DNA of 64,000 bases. Origin: Tachypleus tridentatus (taxonomy: Eukaryota; Arthropoda; Merostomata; Xiphosura; Limulidae). The notes beneath the pieces were generated by a model that made no database searches, was not told the origin of the DNA, and saw only the letters and a list, made by a program, of their open reading frames with translations. This document shows, one piece after another, positions 27,101 through 36,755 of this stretch. The position numbers were made by a program, and so were the translations under genes. Numbering within the stretch: the stretch's first letter is position 1; each line of letters starts with the position of its first letter. Location: positions 153,943,592 through 154,007,591 of the forward strand of contig NC_134832.1 in assembly GCF_004210375.1 (NCBI RefSeq), read 5' to 3'.

Positions 27101-30100
27101 CGAAACAAAGTCATTCCAAACATTATTTGAACGTCAGTTTCACTCTTCATAACTCGATCACGTTTCTAATTAGTTATGGTTAACTCTTCAACAATAAGTA
27201 CCTAAACCATTAAACTTCAGAAACACGTGAGTTAAAACATTAGAGGACTTCGGTTTAAATAATCACTTTCTCTTCAACTGTTTAAAGTAAGTAAAGTTAA
27301 AAACTATAGTGTGGATATTTATAATTAGAAGATTTTGTATATAAACTTAACTTCCGTCTTCATGATTTTTATTAGAATCAGATCTATGTAGATAATGAAA
27401 TAACAGTATCACAAAACATTCAAATATTCTGTAAATATAAATACCTTCCGTCTTATTTATCATTTTCATGTTTATTATCAGACTTCATTACTGCTTATGT
27501 CCGTTTTTTTTCTTCTAAAGACAGTAAAGTAAACATGGATGTAGCAAAGTCAGCCTTTTGTCCAACTGCTCTTATTACTCCAAGATTCCTTTTATGTCAC
27601 AAATAATATTTCTCATTACATCACTCACATTCCATACCTAAGTTACGGTGAGTTAGGAGGAAAACCTCAGTTTTATAATGAATTACACATAGGAACAAAA
27701 AAGTGTTTTACAGTATAGTGGACAAATAACTTTGATAAGGTATTAGATTTTAATATAAAATAAATCACTGTTCAGGTATTAAACTTATTTATAAGATTGA
27801 TTTAATAAAAATAAAAGTCTTTGTGTTCGTTAGACATGATATTTTGTCCTATGTATGGCAGAGACAACTCGCGGTCCTCACAGTCTTCAGTTTTATGTCT
27901 CCCGAAAACAAAATGTTTTGTCCTAAGATTCTTGAAACATAATACGCTGCTGCCCTGACAATATCCTAGAAACATTTCTCAAAAGAGAATTATTAAATGT
28001 ATCGTTGATGGAAGAAAATTATTTGTATCTTAAGTGTTTCTGATCAGTTAACATTTATTTATTTAGGAAAGTTACTTACACCATTGAAGAAGAAAGCAGA
28101 GTTTGGCCTCTACCTCATGAACAATACCAGGTAACGTGAAAGTCATAGTGACAGTCAAGATAAAAGTTTTTAACATCAGGATTCCTTTTTAACAAGTTGG
28201 TGCATAATAAATAATGTTAATTAATCTACTGATGTTATTTTATTTTGACACTAGTAGATATAGAACTTGTTCAACTATAGTTAAATCACTGTGTTTATGA
28301 GTGATGTCGTGACATCTTACTCAAACATTATCCACTGGTATTTACTAAAACTTTGATTAAATTAAGATAACAGTACAATAACAGACATATTTCTAGTGTA
28401 TTCATGATGTCAGAAAAGCAAGTATTCAAGAGATCTTGATACAAAATGGTGAAACCCAATAACTGTATAACTTTCGAAAGATGGACCCTTCTTTTTTAGA
28501 GTGAGAAACTTGGAATCATTGTGCATACATCATTCTGACAGTATTATCAAATATGTTTTCGACTGGAATATTTCTAAACATTGTACTCTAGAGAAAGAAA
28601 AAAAATCAAGTGCCAATTCTTATGGACTATTTTAAACAATCATGACAGCATGATGAACAAGGAAGGTCGAAACATTGTCCTCTGCTTATCAATAAAAGTG
28701 TTAATACCCATACCAGCCGTTCTCAGATACATTAGTGTTTAAGTTTATGTTAGAGCTTTTGGTCTGTGGTCAATAAACATCACAGCATTTGAGACTAGTA
28801 TAGTGTACTCGTAAGTTCAATGAAATATCCTCGAATCACTGTCTTTTAAGTTAAACAACATGAAGTGCAGTTTGTCATTCTCATAGGTCTTTGGTGTTCA
28901 GTTTATAATTGCCAAAGGTGGTCTCTTGTGATGAATGTTCATAAAGGTTCCAGTAAGAAACTTATTATATCTTATAAACCACACTTTACTTAAATTATGT
29001 TAATAATCAGCGAAGTCACAAGAATTTTGTGTATAATCCCACTACACAGGCAATAATATTAACATAATATACTTTTCAGCCACACTGTTATAACATCTGT
29101 GACCTAATGGTTATCGGACACTCTCCTGGTAGCAAAACTGGAGAGTTTGAACAAAATAAATATAAATATTAATCCAGTTTTTATAATGTTATTCACTGTT
29201 CCCAAAGGGTCGAGCTATCAAAGAACAACTGTTTCTAAAACAGCTCTTAAGCTTTGTAGGTTTAACATTAAAATATTTAGAAAATGTATTTAAAATAGAT
29301 ATCTTGTAGAACAGATTTAGTTTTACTAACTTTTCTTATTTATGTAATGATGTTTTATTGTTATACACAATATGAAACTTTAAACGTGATTTTAATGTTT
29401 TCTTTCAATTTCTAAGTTAATTGTTGTTTCGTACAATGAATATATTTTTTATTTATGAAATATTTTTCTAGTTTACCTACATAATGGATTTTTGGGTTCA
29501 ACTGGCCAACAAAAGCAGCAACTGGACACTTACCAAAGATTTCGTCAGGTGAGATTTGCCTTCCCTTAAGAGTCATAGTGTGCTAAAACTAAAGATTCTT
29601 AATTTAGGATTCAGAAATATAAATATGAGTTACATTTTCTAACACGAAACATAATTTATATCTAAGTATATTGTATATAATACACAGTTTATAACTTCTT
29701 ATCCACGGTGAAGACCAGTGAATTGATGTGCTAGTAGATATATACGTTTCTAAATTTGGTATTATTACATGATACTATGTCATGCAAAGCACAAAAGTGT
29801 TGAATGAGCTTTGAAAATGAAGTTAAAGATAGGTAGGAAAAGTTCAATTAAGAGTGAGATGTTTGTACAGCGACTGTTGTCGTCTTTATTTTGTTTTATT
29901 AAAATCTGAGGCTTAGTGATTTGTTAACGTTACATTTGTTAACATACTTAACGTTACAATCAGCCAAAGCCAACCTTTATTAATTTTCAAGTAAACTTAC
30001 AAACACACTTTAACATGAAAAATATTAATGTTTATTGCATGTATTTTTATATTATTCGCACACTATACGTGTATCCAATCATGTATACTGAATGGATATA

Positions 30101-33100
30101 CTATATGTTTTTATAATTGTAATCTGGTCAGACACAGATAAAAGAGTAACTCAATAGCTAAAATGGTCCGTTATTTAGTATGGATAAATAAGACAAAGAT
30201 ACCATTGTCAACTCTAAAACAAAGAAATAAGGAAAAATGACCGTCACATTATTACGCCCTCTAGTGTCAAACACCTGGCCATCTCTATGAAGGAATTTGA
30301 ATTTTAAATTTTGTGGTCCACAGCTTTCTTAGCTATCACACGATTGAATACTTATTAATGTATATACAAACGTAAATAAGATTTTTATATATCACATACA
30401 ATAATCTGTACTCACACAGAATAATTAAAAATATAATAGTAATGCAAATATGGTCCACATAAACATACAATGTACAAATTATTTAAGTTCTGATGAAGTA
30501 AAATGATCGGAACAATTATACATAAAAATCACATGGTACTAAAATTTAGTGTAATATAACTTCAAGTTACGCTTCTAACTTCAGTTTCATTTAACATCAA
30601 TAACATCTTCATTTCGGTTCATCACCAATACCAAATTCTATTTAATTTATCTCCAGTACTAGCTTCTCCTTAAATAACTCCAATACTAACTTAATAATAA
30701 TTTAACTTCAGTACTAGCTTCTCCTTATATAACTCCAATACTAACTTAATAGTAATTTATCTCCAGTACTAGCTTCTCCTTATATAACTCCAATACTAAC
30801 TTAATAGTAATTTATCTCCAGTACTAGCTTCTCCTTTAATAACTCCAATACTAACTTAATAGTAATTTATCTCCAGTACTAGCTTCTCCTTAAATAACTC
30901 CAATACTAACTTAATAGTAATTTATTTCCAGTACTAGCTTCTCCTTATATAACTCTAATACTAACTTAATAGTAATTTATCTTCAGTACTAGCTTCTCCT
31001 TAAATAACTCCAATACTAACTTAATAATAATTTAACTTCAGTACTAGCTCCACCTTAAATAACTCCAATACTAACTTAATAGTAATTTAACTTCGGTATT
31101 AGCTTCACTTTAAATAACTCCAATACTAACTTAATAATAATTTAACTTCGGTATTAGCTTCACTTTAAATAACTCCAATGCTAACGAAATAGTAATTTAA
31201 CTTCAGTATTAGCTTCACTTTAATTTAACTCCAATAATAACTCATCACATACCATAACTGAGTGTATGGAATTACTGAATATATCATGTACATTAAACCA
31301 AATGATACGTCAAATAGCTAATTACTTATTATAAGGCCCGGCATGGCCAGGTGGGTTAAACGACTTGTAATCGGAGGTTCACGGGTTCGAATTCTTGTTG
31401 TATCAAAAACACACTCGCCTTTTCAGCCGTGGAGCCGCTATAATGTGACGGTCAATCGCACTATTCGATGGTAAAAGAGTAGCCCAAGAGTTGGCGGTGG
31501 GTGGTGATGACTAGCTGCCTTCTCTTTAGTTTTACACTGCTAAATTAGGGACAACTAACGCCGATAGCCCTCGTGTAGCTTTGTGCCAAATTCAAACCAA
31601 ACCAAACTTATTATAAGCAAAACTCGTAAAACTACAATATTCTGTAAGTGTTAATTTCGGTTCACTATACTATATTTTGAAATAATGAAAATATTTCATA
31701 ACGATGTTATACATATTCTGAAGATATCATTTTCAAAGCTCTAGCCTGATCAATGTAGATACTGATTTAAGGCCTCCAGATAAACCTACGAACAGTGAGT
31801 TTTTAGTTTCTGATATTTTAGGAAAATCTCAGTTGTTGTTTATATCCTTCTGAGATACAGTAAACATTATACAATAATGACTGAGATGTAAGAAATGACT
31901 AGTATTTTTATTACTGTGTATTACAAGTGACACCTGGTCAATATCAATTGCCCTACGATCATCTCACTCTTATTTTTGGCCCAAATCCACTACACCTTTT
32001 GTTACTGACCTTGTCTTTCAATGACGTTATGAAGTAATAAAGATACTATAGTATCACAACTCTTAATACACAAAATGTTACTTCATTTGTATTTCAATTT
32101 TAACAGCTTTAAGTTTGACTTTAACGATTTCATTTTTATCCAGTGAACAAGTCCTTCTCGTTTCTATTGAACCCAGTAAATCTGAGAGTCTTGTCTATAA
32201 GTATTACCCAACTTTTCAGGTAAATAGTCTGTTATTACTTTAAGTTTTGTAATATTCAGGTTGCTTTAAACATTTAACAATTATACAGTTTACAGATTCC
32301 AGAGTAAATGTTCGAATATTACTTTTTATTCTAAAATATAACATACGAGTGTCTTTATATCTGTTTATTGTTGTTAATACCAAAACTTCATAACTACCTT
32401 TCAAGTCAATATCTTTTACGTTATGCTTTATATCAATATTTCCTTGGTTATATCTTTCAGTATCAGACACCTTGTCATGTGTTATAATTATGAAACACCT
32501 AGTCATCTTATATACGGATAAAGTACACAGTTTTTGTTATAATAATATTTCGACTGTCAAATTCATCAATAGATATTTTAATATCATTGAAATAAACTTT
32601 CGATGAATGACTTTCTATATCTCAGTCAGCCTTTTACCACAGCTACCAGATTGATCCAAGGCTTCATTAGATGACATTCTATATCTAAAACAGTCTGATA
32701 TCACTGCTGCCAGATTGATACAATGCCTTTCTTGGATGATATTCTGTATCTCAACCATGTTGATATCACTGTTCTCAGTTTGATACAAAGCTTCATTAGA
32801 TGGCATTCTATATGTTAATCATGTTGATAACACATCTATCTGGTTGTGTATATTTGTTATTAACTTAAACAAACAAAGAAACAGAACAACATAACGTAAG
32901 TCGTTTTCAAAGCACGAATACTTACCAGAACAAGATAATACACAATGATTCGACTTTATTAACAGATAATAAAGAAATCACTATTACCTTATATAGATGA
33001 TGAAAATGTATTTTTAGGTTTTAATACGGAACTTGTCTTCAGGTTGATACGTACATTGTGGTCGACACTTTTCAATGTTTACTTTATTACTGTTTTCCAG

Positions 33101-33310
33101 AATATTGAGATCTTCAGTTACTTTGGTGGCTACTTGGGTATGTGGATAGGATACTCTATACTGAGCGTGGCGGGTATTTTGTTGACTCTACCAGCAATTG
33201 TGGCTGATAAATATTTGAGGAGATGTGGAAAGGTCCAAACTGAGGAAAGCCTGGGTCAAGAAAAACCGGTTTCCTGTGATACAACAGTTACTGTTATATC
33301 TGTGGATTAG
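24050..33310 (+). CDS. DEG/ENaC (degenerin/ASIC-type) sodium channel, last five coding exons; 5' part missing
   Basis: Amiloride-sensitive channel family: trimeric plasma-membrane cation channels with two membrane spans and a large Cys-rich extracellular domain. Five exons join in phase: 24050-24137, 28067-28130, 29472-29548, 32144-32219 and 33101-33310. Every junction has AG/GT borders and compatible codon phase. The joined product (about 169 residues visible) carries the end of the extracellular domain ('CEGFCRQPC' followed by 'KVTYTIEEES' and 'WPLPHEQYQ'), a strand ending 'VYKYYPTFQ', then the pre-TM2/TM2 block 'YFGGYLGMWIGYSILSV'. GYS matches the G-x-S selectivity filter. The acidic residue many relatives have shortly after the filter appears replaced (SVAG). 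The cytosolic tail is short and the stop is at 33308-33310. Upstream exons, TM1 included, are not in the window; the bases just upstream are the satellite block. The introns contain a Penelope-like relic, SINEs and minisatellites. Subfamily is not resolvable. Confidence 0.93.
24138..24830. other. Intron sequence, nothing recognised
   Basis: First part of the intron after the first visible DEG/ENaC exon. It is AT-rich with no coding resemblance and no tandem repeat. Confidence 0.6.
24831..24990 (-). mobile_element. Old tRNA-type SINE fragment (family 1), reverse orientation
   Basis: Read on the minus strand, a box-B-like 'gggatcaaaccctg' is followed by 'gatagtgctcgtactttcac', 'atgacggtcagtcctattat' and 'tcgtaggtaaaaggtag'. 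These match, with many substitutions, the head-to-body order of the better preserved copies at 31336 and 36863. No target duplication was recognised. Confidence 0.65.
24991..25869. other. Intron sequence, nothing recognised
   Basis: AT-rich. The short open frames at 24946-25128 and 25299-25499 show no family resemblance. Confidence 0.5.
25870..27160 (+). pseudogene. Penelope-like retroelement relic (reverse transcriptase region)
   Basis: Penelope-like elements encode a reverse transcriptase fused to a GIY-YIG nuclease. In shifting + frames this stretch shows the family's landmarks in order: 'GFNICPNN' (about 26020), then 'KPADKGGPIVILNKDDHI' (26445-26498), 'YAMDVSSLYTYIPHDEGLET' (about 26860-26920), 'LLSLGLNLNNFEYNNEHYF' (about 26975-27030) and 'IKMAPSYAN' followed by a stop (about 27055-27082). 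Many stops and frameshifts make it clearly dead. It is interrupted at 26265-26385 by a reverse-orientation SINE. It lies in the channel intron between the exons at 24050 and 28067. Confidence 0.85.
26265..26385 (-). mobile_element. tRNA-headed SINE (family 2) inserted in the Penelope-like relic
   Basis: On the minus strand it begins 'gtccaccgctggtacagcgg' (A-box region), has a box B 'gggattcgattccc' and ends 'gtggctttgctataagaaaa'. The same design (tRNA head, short tail ending in the 'agctttgtg' type) appears at 51543. A clean target-site duplication is not obvious. Flanking sequence on both sides fits the Penelope-like element, so the SINE is the younger insertion. Confidence 0.8.
27161..28066. 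other. Intron sequence, nothing recognised
   Basis: AT-rich with no repeat periodicity and no coding similarity that I can see. It lies upstream of the exon at 28067. Confidence 0.5.
28067..28130 (+). CDS. DEG/ENaC exon (post-Cys strand, W-P motif)
   Basis: The acceptor is 'atttatttag' and the donor 'gtaacg'. It reads 'KVTYTIEEESRVWPLPHEQY' plus one Gln. The aromatic residue after the PC motif and the later W-P pair are hallmarks of this stretch of the family. It ends in phase 0. Confidence 0.9.
28131..28479. other. Intron sequence, nothing recognised
   Basis: Unique AT-rich sequence between the exon ending at 28130 and a possible Penelope-like fragment. Confidence 0.5.
28480..28740 (+). 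pseudogene. Possible 3' fragment of a Penelope-like element (GIY-YIG end)
   Basis: The + strand gives 'VRNLESLCIHHSDSIIKYVF', then 'DWNISKHCTLE' and, further on, 'MMNKEGRNIVLCLSIKVL'. These resemble the end of the GIY-YIG region of Penelope-like ORFs (an 'H...W' segment, then an 'N-x-x-G' segment near the stop). The match is short and frames shift. It is separated from the reverse transcriptase relic by a real channel exon, so it must be an independent fragment if the call is right. Confidence 0.4.
28741..29471. other. Intron sequence, nothing recognised
   Basis: AT-rich. A tRNA-like stretch near 29100-29150 is too weak to call. Confidence 0.5.
29472..29548 (+). CDS. DEG/ENaC exon (extracellular helix)
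   Basis: The acceptor is 'tttttctag' and the donor 'gtgaga'. It reads 'FTYIMDFWVQLANKSSNWTL' then 'TKDFV', with potential N-glycosylation at NKS and NWT. It ends in phase 2 (ag). With the 't' of the next exon this makes Ser, which avoids the TGA that a phase-0 reading of the next exon would create. Confidence 0.87.
29549..30640. other. Intron sequence, nothing recognised
   Basis: AT-rich intron sequence after the exon ending at 29548. No repeat or coding signal seen. Confidence 0.5.
30641..31240. repeat. 55-bp intronic minisatellite, about 11 copies
   Basis: The unit contains 'ctccagtactagcttctcct' followed by 'aactccaatactaac' and 'ttaatagtaattta', with about 55 bp between repeats. The right-hand copies (after about 31030) are more diverged ('gtattagcttcacttt'). 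It lies in the channel intron between the exons at 29472 and 32144. Confidence 0.95.
31336..31606 (+). mobile_element. tRNA-headed SINE (family 1) with 11-bp target duplication
   Basis: The head is 'gcccggcatggccaggtggg' (A box) with box B 'gggttcgaattc'. The body contains 'agtagcccaagagttggcgg' and 'tggtgatgactagctgcctt'. It ends 'gccctcgtgtagctttgtgc' and a short A/C-rich tail. The 11-mer cttattataag flanks it exactly (31325-31335 and 31607-31617), defining the insertion. Best preserved copy of this family in the window. Confidence 0.95.
31618..32143. other. Intron sequence, nothing recognised
   Basis: AT-rich intron up to the acceptor at 32143. No features seen. Confidence 0.5.
32144..32219 (+). 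CDS. DEG/ENaC exon (strand leading to TM2)
   Basis: The acceptor is 'ttttatccag' and the donor 'gtaaat'. It reads 'EQVLLVSIEPSKSESLVYKY' then 'YPTFQ', the beta strand that precedes TM2 in the family. It ends in phase 0. Confidence 0.88.
32590..32830. repeat. Diverged ~65-bp tandem repeat, 3 to 4 copies
   Basis: The phrase 'ttgatccaaggcttcattag' recurs with changes at about 32650, 32715 and 32780, each followed by 'ga...attctatat(c)'. It lies in the last channel intron. The reverse open frame over it is a by-product. Confidence 0.75.
33101..33310 (+). CDS. DEG/ENaC terminal exon (TM2 and C-terminal tail)
   Basis: The acceptor is 'ctgttttccag'. The exon encodes 69 residues beginning 'NIEIFSYFGGYLGMWIGYSI', then a hydrophobic span 'LSVAGILLTLPAIVA', a basic stop-transfer 'DKYLRRCGK' and an acidic/Ser/Thr tail ending 'VTVISVD' before TAG. 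It contains the GG-x-LG and G-x-S motifs that are the strongest single support for the family call. Confidence 0.95.
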   Translation, partial: NIEIFSYFGGYLGMWIGYSILSVAGILLTLPAIVADKYLRRCGKVQTEESLGQEKPVSCDTTVTVISVD

Positions 33311-33428
33311 AATCCATATTTTAAAATAATCGTTTTCAACATGACGCACGAGAGATGCCTTATTTTATGTTCTTTGAAACAATTTTTTTGATGAAAGTAA
33401 AGCAGCTGTAGACAAGCTGTGAAAACGA

Positions 33429-33434
33429 AATAAA
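33429..33434 (+). promoter_or_regulatory. Candidate polyadenylation signal aataaa (proximal)
   Basis: aataaa lies 119 bases after the channel stop codon, followed directly by an A run. A second aataaa is at 33811-33816. In AT-rich DNA such hexamers are common, so either or neither may be used. Confidence 0.35.
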
Positions 33435-33810
33435 AAAAAAACAATTACCACATGTTTTTACCGCAGACACGTAGCTATAACTGGTTAGTTTTATCAACAC
33501 ACAAAAACACTACGTTCGCCACACAAAACACTACGTAAACTGTTCATAGTTTAGTGTAATTTGATGGTAAGATAGAAGTTTTTTAATATTTAAAATTATA
33601 GTCCTTCTGTTAACAATACTGTTCAGTTAGTTCTGTAAACGTACATAAAATAGTCACCTATATCTCCAGAATGTAACATTAAGTATTATTAATATAATAC
33701 ACGTTTGTTTTTGTTTCTCGTTATTTGTACAGAACGTCTACACCAAGCTACCTGATTATATGAGATTCATAATAACATGAAAATTACATGATAACCATTA
33801 TGACATATTA

Positions 33811-33816
33811 AATAAA
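33811..33816 (+). promoter_or_regulatory. Candidate polyadenylation signal aataaa (distal)
   Basis: aataaa lies 501 bases after the stop, followed by 'gaatactattgaaacttgtg'. The G/T-rich 'cttgtgttgc' 15-25 bases on could serve as a downstream element. Confidence 0.35.
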
Positions 33817-34389
33817 GAATACTATTGAAACTTGTGTTGCATATCGCCATTGGATGGAAATGTGTGAACTCACGTGTGTAAGATGTGATGTGTATCTTTG
33901 TCTCACAGTGTGATTTAATTTATTAACATGTAGAGTTTAATATTATATTTGAATGTGATATTTGAATATATTAATGATGTTCGTATATCATGTTCTCGAA
34001 TAAAGGAAAATATTTAGTATTTAAACAAAAAATTAAGATATTAATATTTAAATATAATTTATTATGATTATTTTTATTTCACACATTTAAGATTGGTTTT
34101 TAATAATAATACATTTTCGTTTACTAAGTATAATTTAAGGCTTATTTTTAATACTATTTCAGTAATATCACAAATTTTACATTATTTTGTAATTTACATC
34201 AGAATATTTCATACTAGTTATTAAAATAAACATTTTAACCCTGTTTTTCAGTACAGTAACTACATCTTATGGAAAATTTTGGTTTGTGTAGTTGTTAATA
34301 AAACATTTCGTGTGATGTGATATAATTATATTGTTGAAGTGCTGTGTGTTTCAAACCAATAGGTTGTGGAAATTTAAAAAAAACACCGT

Positions 34390-34824
34390 AACGGTGTTCA
34401 AAGAACACTGATAATATGTAAAATGTGAAGAATAAATACTGGAAATTGTATGTGCTTAACTAACACTTGAGATTATATATAAAGTGTGACTAATAAATAC
34501 TAGAAACGATATATAAAATGCGATTAGCAAACATTGGAAAATAATATAAAGTGTGATAAATAAACACAAAAATATGTGAAGTGTTATCAATAAATACTGA
34601 AAATTATATATAGTGTGATAAAATATTTGAAGTAACATATAAAATGTGATTAATAAATATTGAACATTATATACAGAAAGTGTGATTAATAAATACCAGA
34701 AATTATATATAAAGAGCCATAAGCAAACACGAAAATAATAGATAAAGTCTGATAAATGAACACTGGAAATTATTTATCAAGTAAGAACAAAATACACAGA
34801 ATAGACGATACATAATCAATAAAT
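34390..34824. repeat. Old, diverged ~36-bp tandem repeat (left segment)
   Basis: Approximate unit: 'gtgtgattaataaatactgg' followed by an 'aaattatatataaa' stretch, repeated about 12 times with many substitutions and indels. The same unit resumes at 36100-36330, so the material between (SINE plus 63-bp array) arose within this repeat. Confidence 0.8.
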
Positions 34825-35068
34825 ACCGGCTAGTTAGGTAAGGAGCTTGACTCGAAATTTGAGTGTTGCGGGTTCTAATCCTTCTGACACTAATATGCTT
34901 GCCCTTTTAGCCGTGTGAAAGTGATTAATTCCTAAACGAGTAGACCACATGGTGGTGGTGGTGGTGGGCTTGATGACCAGCTCTCTGTTCTCTGGTCTTC
35001 CACTGTTAAATTATGGACGACGAGCTCTGGTAGCCTTCGTGTAGTTTTGTACGAAACTCAAAACAAAC
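34825..35068 (+). mobile_element. Degenerate SINE (family 1)
   Basis: A weak tRNA-like head ('cggctagttaggtaaggagc', box B 'gggttctaatcc') is followed by 'gcccttttagccgtg', 'ggtggtgggcttgatgacca', 'ctgttaaattatggacgacg' and the tail 'agccttcgtgtagttttgta'. It is diverged from the copy at 31336 and partly deleted. Its last ~38 bases become the repeated part of the adjacent 63-bp array. Confidence 0.8.
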
Positions 35069-36099
35069 ACTGGAAATGATAAACAAAGTGTGAGAGCCTT
35101 CGTGTAGTTGTGTACGAAATTCAAAACAAACACTGGAAATGATAAACAAAGTGTGAGAGTCTTCGTGTAGTTGTGTACGAAATTCAAAACAAACACTGGA
35201 AATGATAAACAAAGTGTGAGAGCCTTCGTGTAGTTTTGTACGAAATTCAAACAAACACTGGAAATGATAAACAAAGTGTGAGAGTCTTCGTGTAGTTGTG
35301 TACGAAATTCAAAACAAACACTGGAAATGATAAACAAAGTGTGAGAGCCTTCGTGTAGTTGTGTACGAAATTCAAAACAAACACTGGAAATGATAAACAA
35401 AGTGTGAGAGCCTTCGTGTAGTTGTGTACGAAATTCAAACAAACACTGGAAATGATAAACAAAGTGTGAGAGCCTTCGTGTAGTTGTGTACGAAATTCAA
35501 AACAAACACTGGAAATGATAAACAAAGTGTGAGAGCCTTCGTGTAGTTGTGTACGAAATTCAAAACAAACACTGGAAATGATAAACAAAGTGTGAGAGCC
35601 TTCGTGTAGTTGTGTACGAAATTCAAAACAAACACTGGAAATGATAAACAAAGTGTGAGAGCCTTCGTGTAGTTGTGTACGAAATTCAAAACAAACACTG
35701 GAAATGATAAACAAAGTGTGAGAGCCTTCGTGTAGTTGTGTACGAAATTCAAAACAAACACTGGAAATGATAAACAAAGTGTGAGAGCCTTCGTGTAGTT
35801 GTGTGCGAAATTCAAAACAAACACTGGAAATGATAAACAAAGTGTGAGAGCCTTCGTGTAGTTGTGTACGGAATTCAAAACAAACACTGGAAATGATAAA
35901 CAAAGTGTGAGAGCCTTCGTGTAGTTGTGTACGAAATTCAAAACAAACACTGGAAATGATAAACAAAGTGTGAGAGCCTTCGTGTAGTTGTGTACGAAAT
36001 TCAAAACAAACACTGGAAATGATAAACAAAGTGTGAGAGCCTTCGTGTAGTTGTGTACGAAATTCAAAACAAACACTGGAAATGATAAACAAAGTGTGA
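35031..36099. repeat. 63-bp minisatellite, about 17 copies, chimera of SINE tail and older repeat
   Basis: Each unit joins 'actggaaatgataaacaaag' + 'tgtgag' (a unit of the surrounding ~36-bp repeat) to 'agccttcgtgtagttgtgta' + 'cgaaattcaaaacaaac' (the SINE 3' tail). Copies are very similar. Some lack two A's (units near 35250 and 35438). Because 63 is divisible by three and the unit lacks stops in some frames, long minus-strand open frames appear (up to 287 codons at 35247-36110). I treat these as artefacts. Confidence 0.95.
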
Positions 36100-36330
36100 G
36101 TAATAAACAATGGAAATCATGAATGAAATTATATTAATAAACGCTTGAAATAATGTATAAAGTGTCATCATGAAACACTGAAAAACATATATAATTTTTT
36201 ATTATTAAACATTGAAAACGGATTTTAAAATGTCATCAATAAATACCAGAATCATATATAAAGTTTCATAAATAAACATTAAGTATTTTATTTAAAGTGT
36301 GATTATTAAACCCTGGAAATAATATAATTT
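36100..36330. repeat. Old ~36-bp tandem repeat (right segment)
   Basis: Units of the type 'taataaacactggaaataat' + 'atataaagtgtgat' resume after the 63-bp array, with strong divergence. It is the continuation of the repeat at 34390-34824. Confidence 0.75.
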
Positions 36331-36439
36331 CATGCCAAAAAGTTTCAGGTTCTCACATGGTTTGTAAACATTTTGTGTTAGGATCCATGTCCACAGATGA
36401 CAAGATTTTGCAGTCTAATAACCAACAATAAAACTCTTG

Positions 36440-36630
36440 TTAAAAAACTTAATGATCACTTCGAGCTGCAATTCATTTTGACTGTAAATGCGACATGCTT
36501 AGTAGAAGTGAATCAATGAACAACTGGAATAATACAATATAGTCAGGTCTTCCATAATTGATGTGACATGCTCAGTAGAAGAGAACCAATGAGGATCCCA
36601 ACCATAGTCGTTAAGATTGTTTTCTGTTAC
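36440..36630 (-). pseudogene. Tc1-like transposase C-terminal relic, two tandem copies
   Basis: Minus-strand reading gives 'LFQLFIDSLLLSMSHLQSK', a stop and 'IAARSDH' (about 36540 down to 36455). About 80 bases further on the plus side the related 'VGILIGSLLLSMSHQLWK' appears (about 36610 down to 36545). The pattern resembles the end of Tc1-family transposases ('S-M-x-x-R', then 'GG/GDH'). It shares 'LFIDSLL' with the relic at 37190. Short and decayed. Confidence 0.5.
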
Positions 36631-36755
36631 AGTAGGGTTTTAAGAGATAAATTTTACTTGCATACATCATCTGCAGTATATCTTTACGATTTGTTAGTAA
36701 GCATTATGCACAAAGTTCCAAATCAGCAAGATACGACGACAGGCAAAGATTTGTG

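Larger units (their letters stand above)
33311..34389. other. 3' untranslated/flanking sequence of the channel gene
   Basis: Contains the two candidate polyadenylation signals listed. Otherwise AT-rich with nothing recognised. Confidence 0.5.

Noticed and set aside
29095-29150. Another tRNA-like/SINE head
   Set aside because: Only a weak A-box resemblance, and no body or tail matching either SINE family.
31336-31420. tRNA gene
   Set aside because: A- and B-box-like sequences are present, but the cloverleaf is not maintained and the unit continues into a conserved SINE body with target duplication. The same holds for the other SINE heads.
32240-32806. Minus-strand open frames of 88 and 63 codons in the last channel intron
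   Set aside because: One covers a diverged 65-bp repeat; the other has no family resemblance and lies in intron sequence.
35247-36110. Minus-strand open frame of 287 codons (and overlapping 213-, 143- and 82-codon frames)
   Set aside because: It is a translation of the 63-bp minisatellite. The period is divisible by three, the frame breaks wherever a unit loses two A's, and the unit's source is a SINE tail plus an older repeat.
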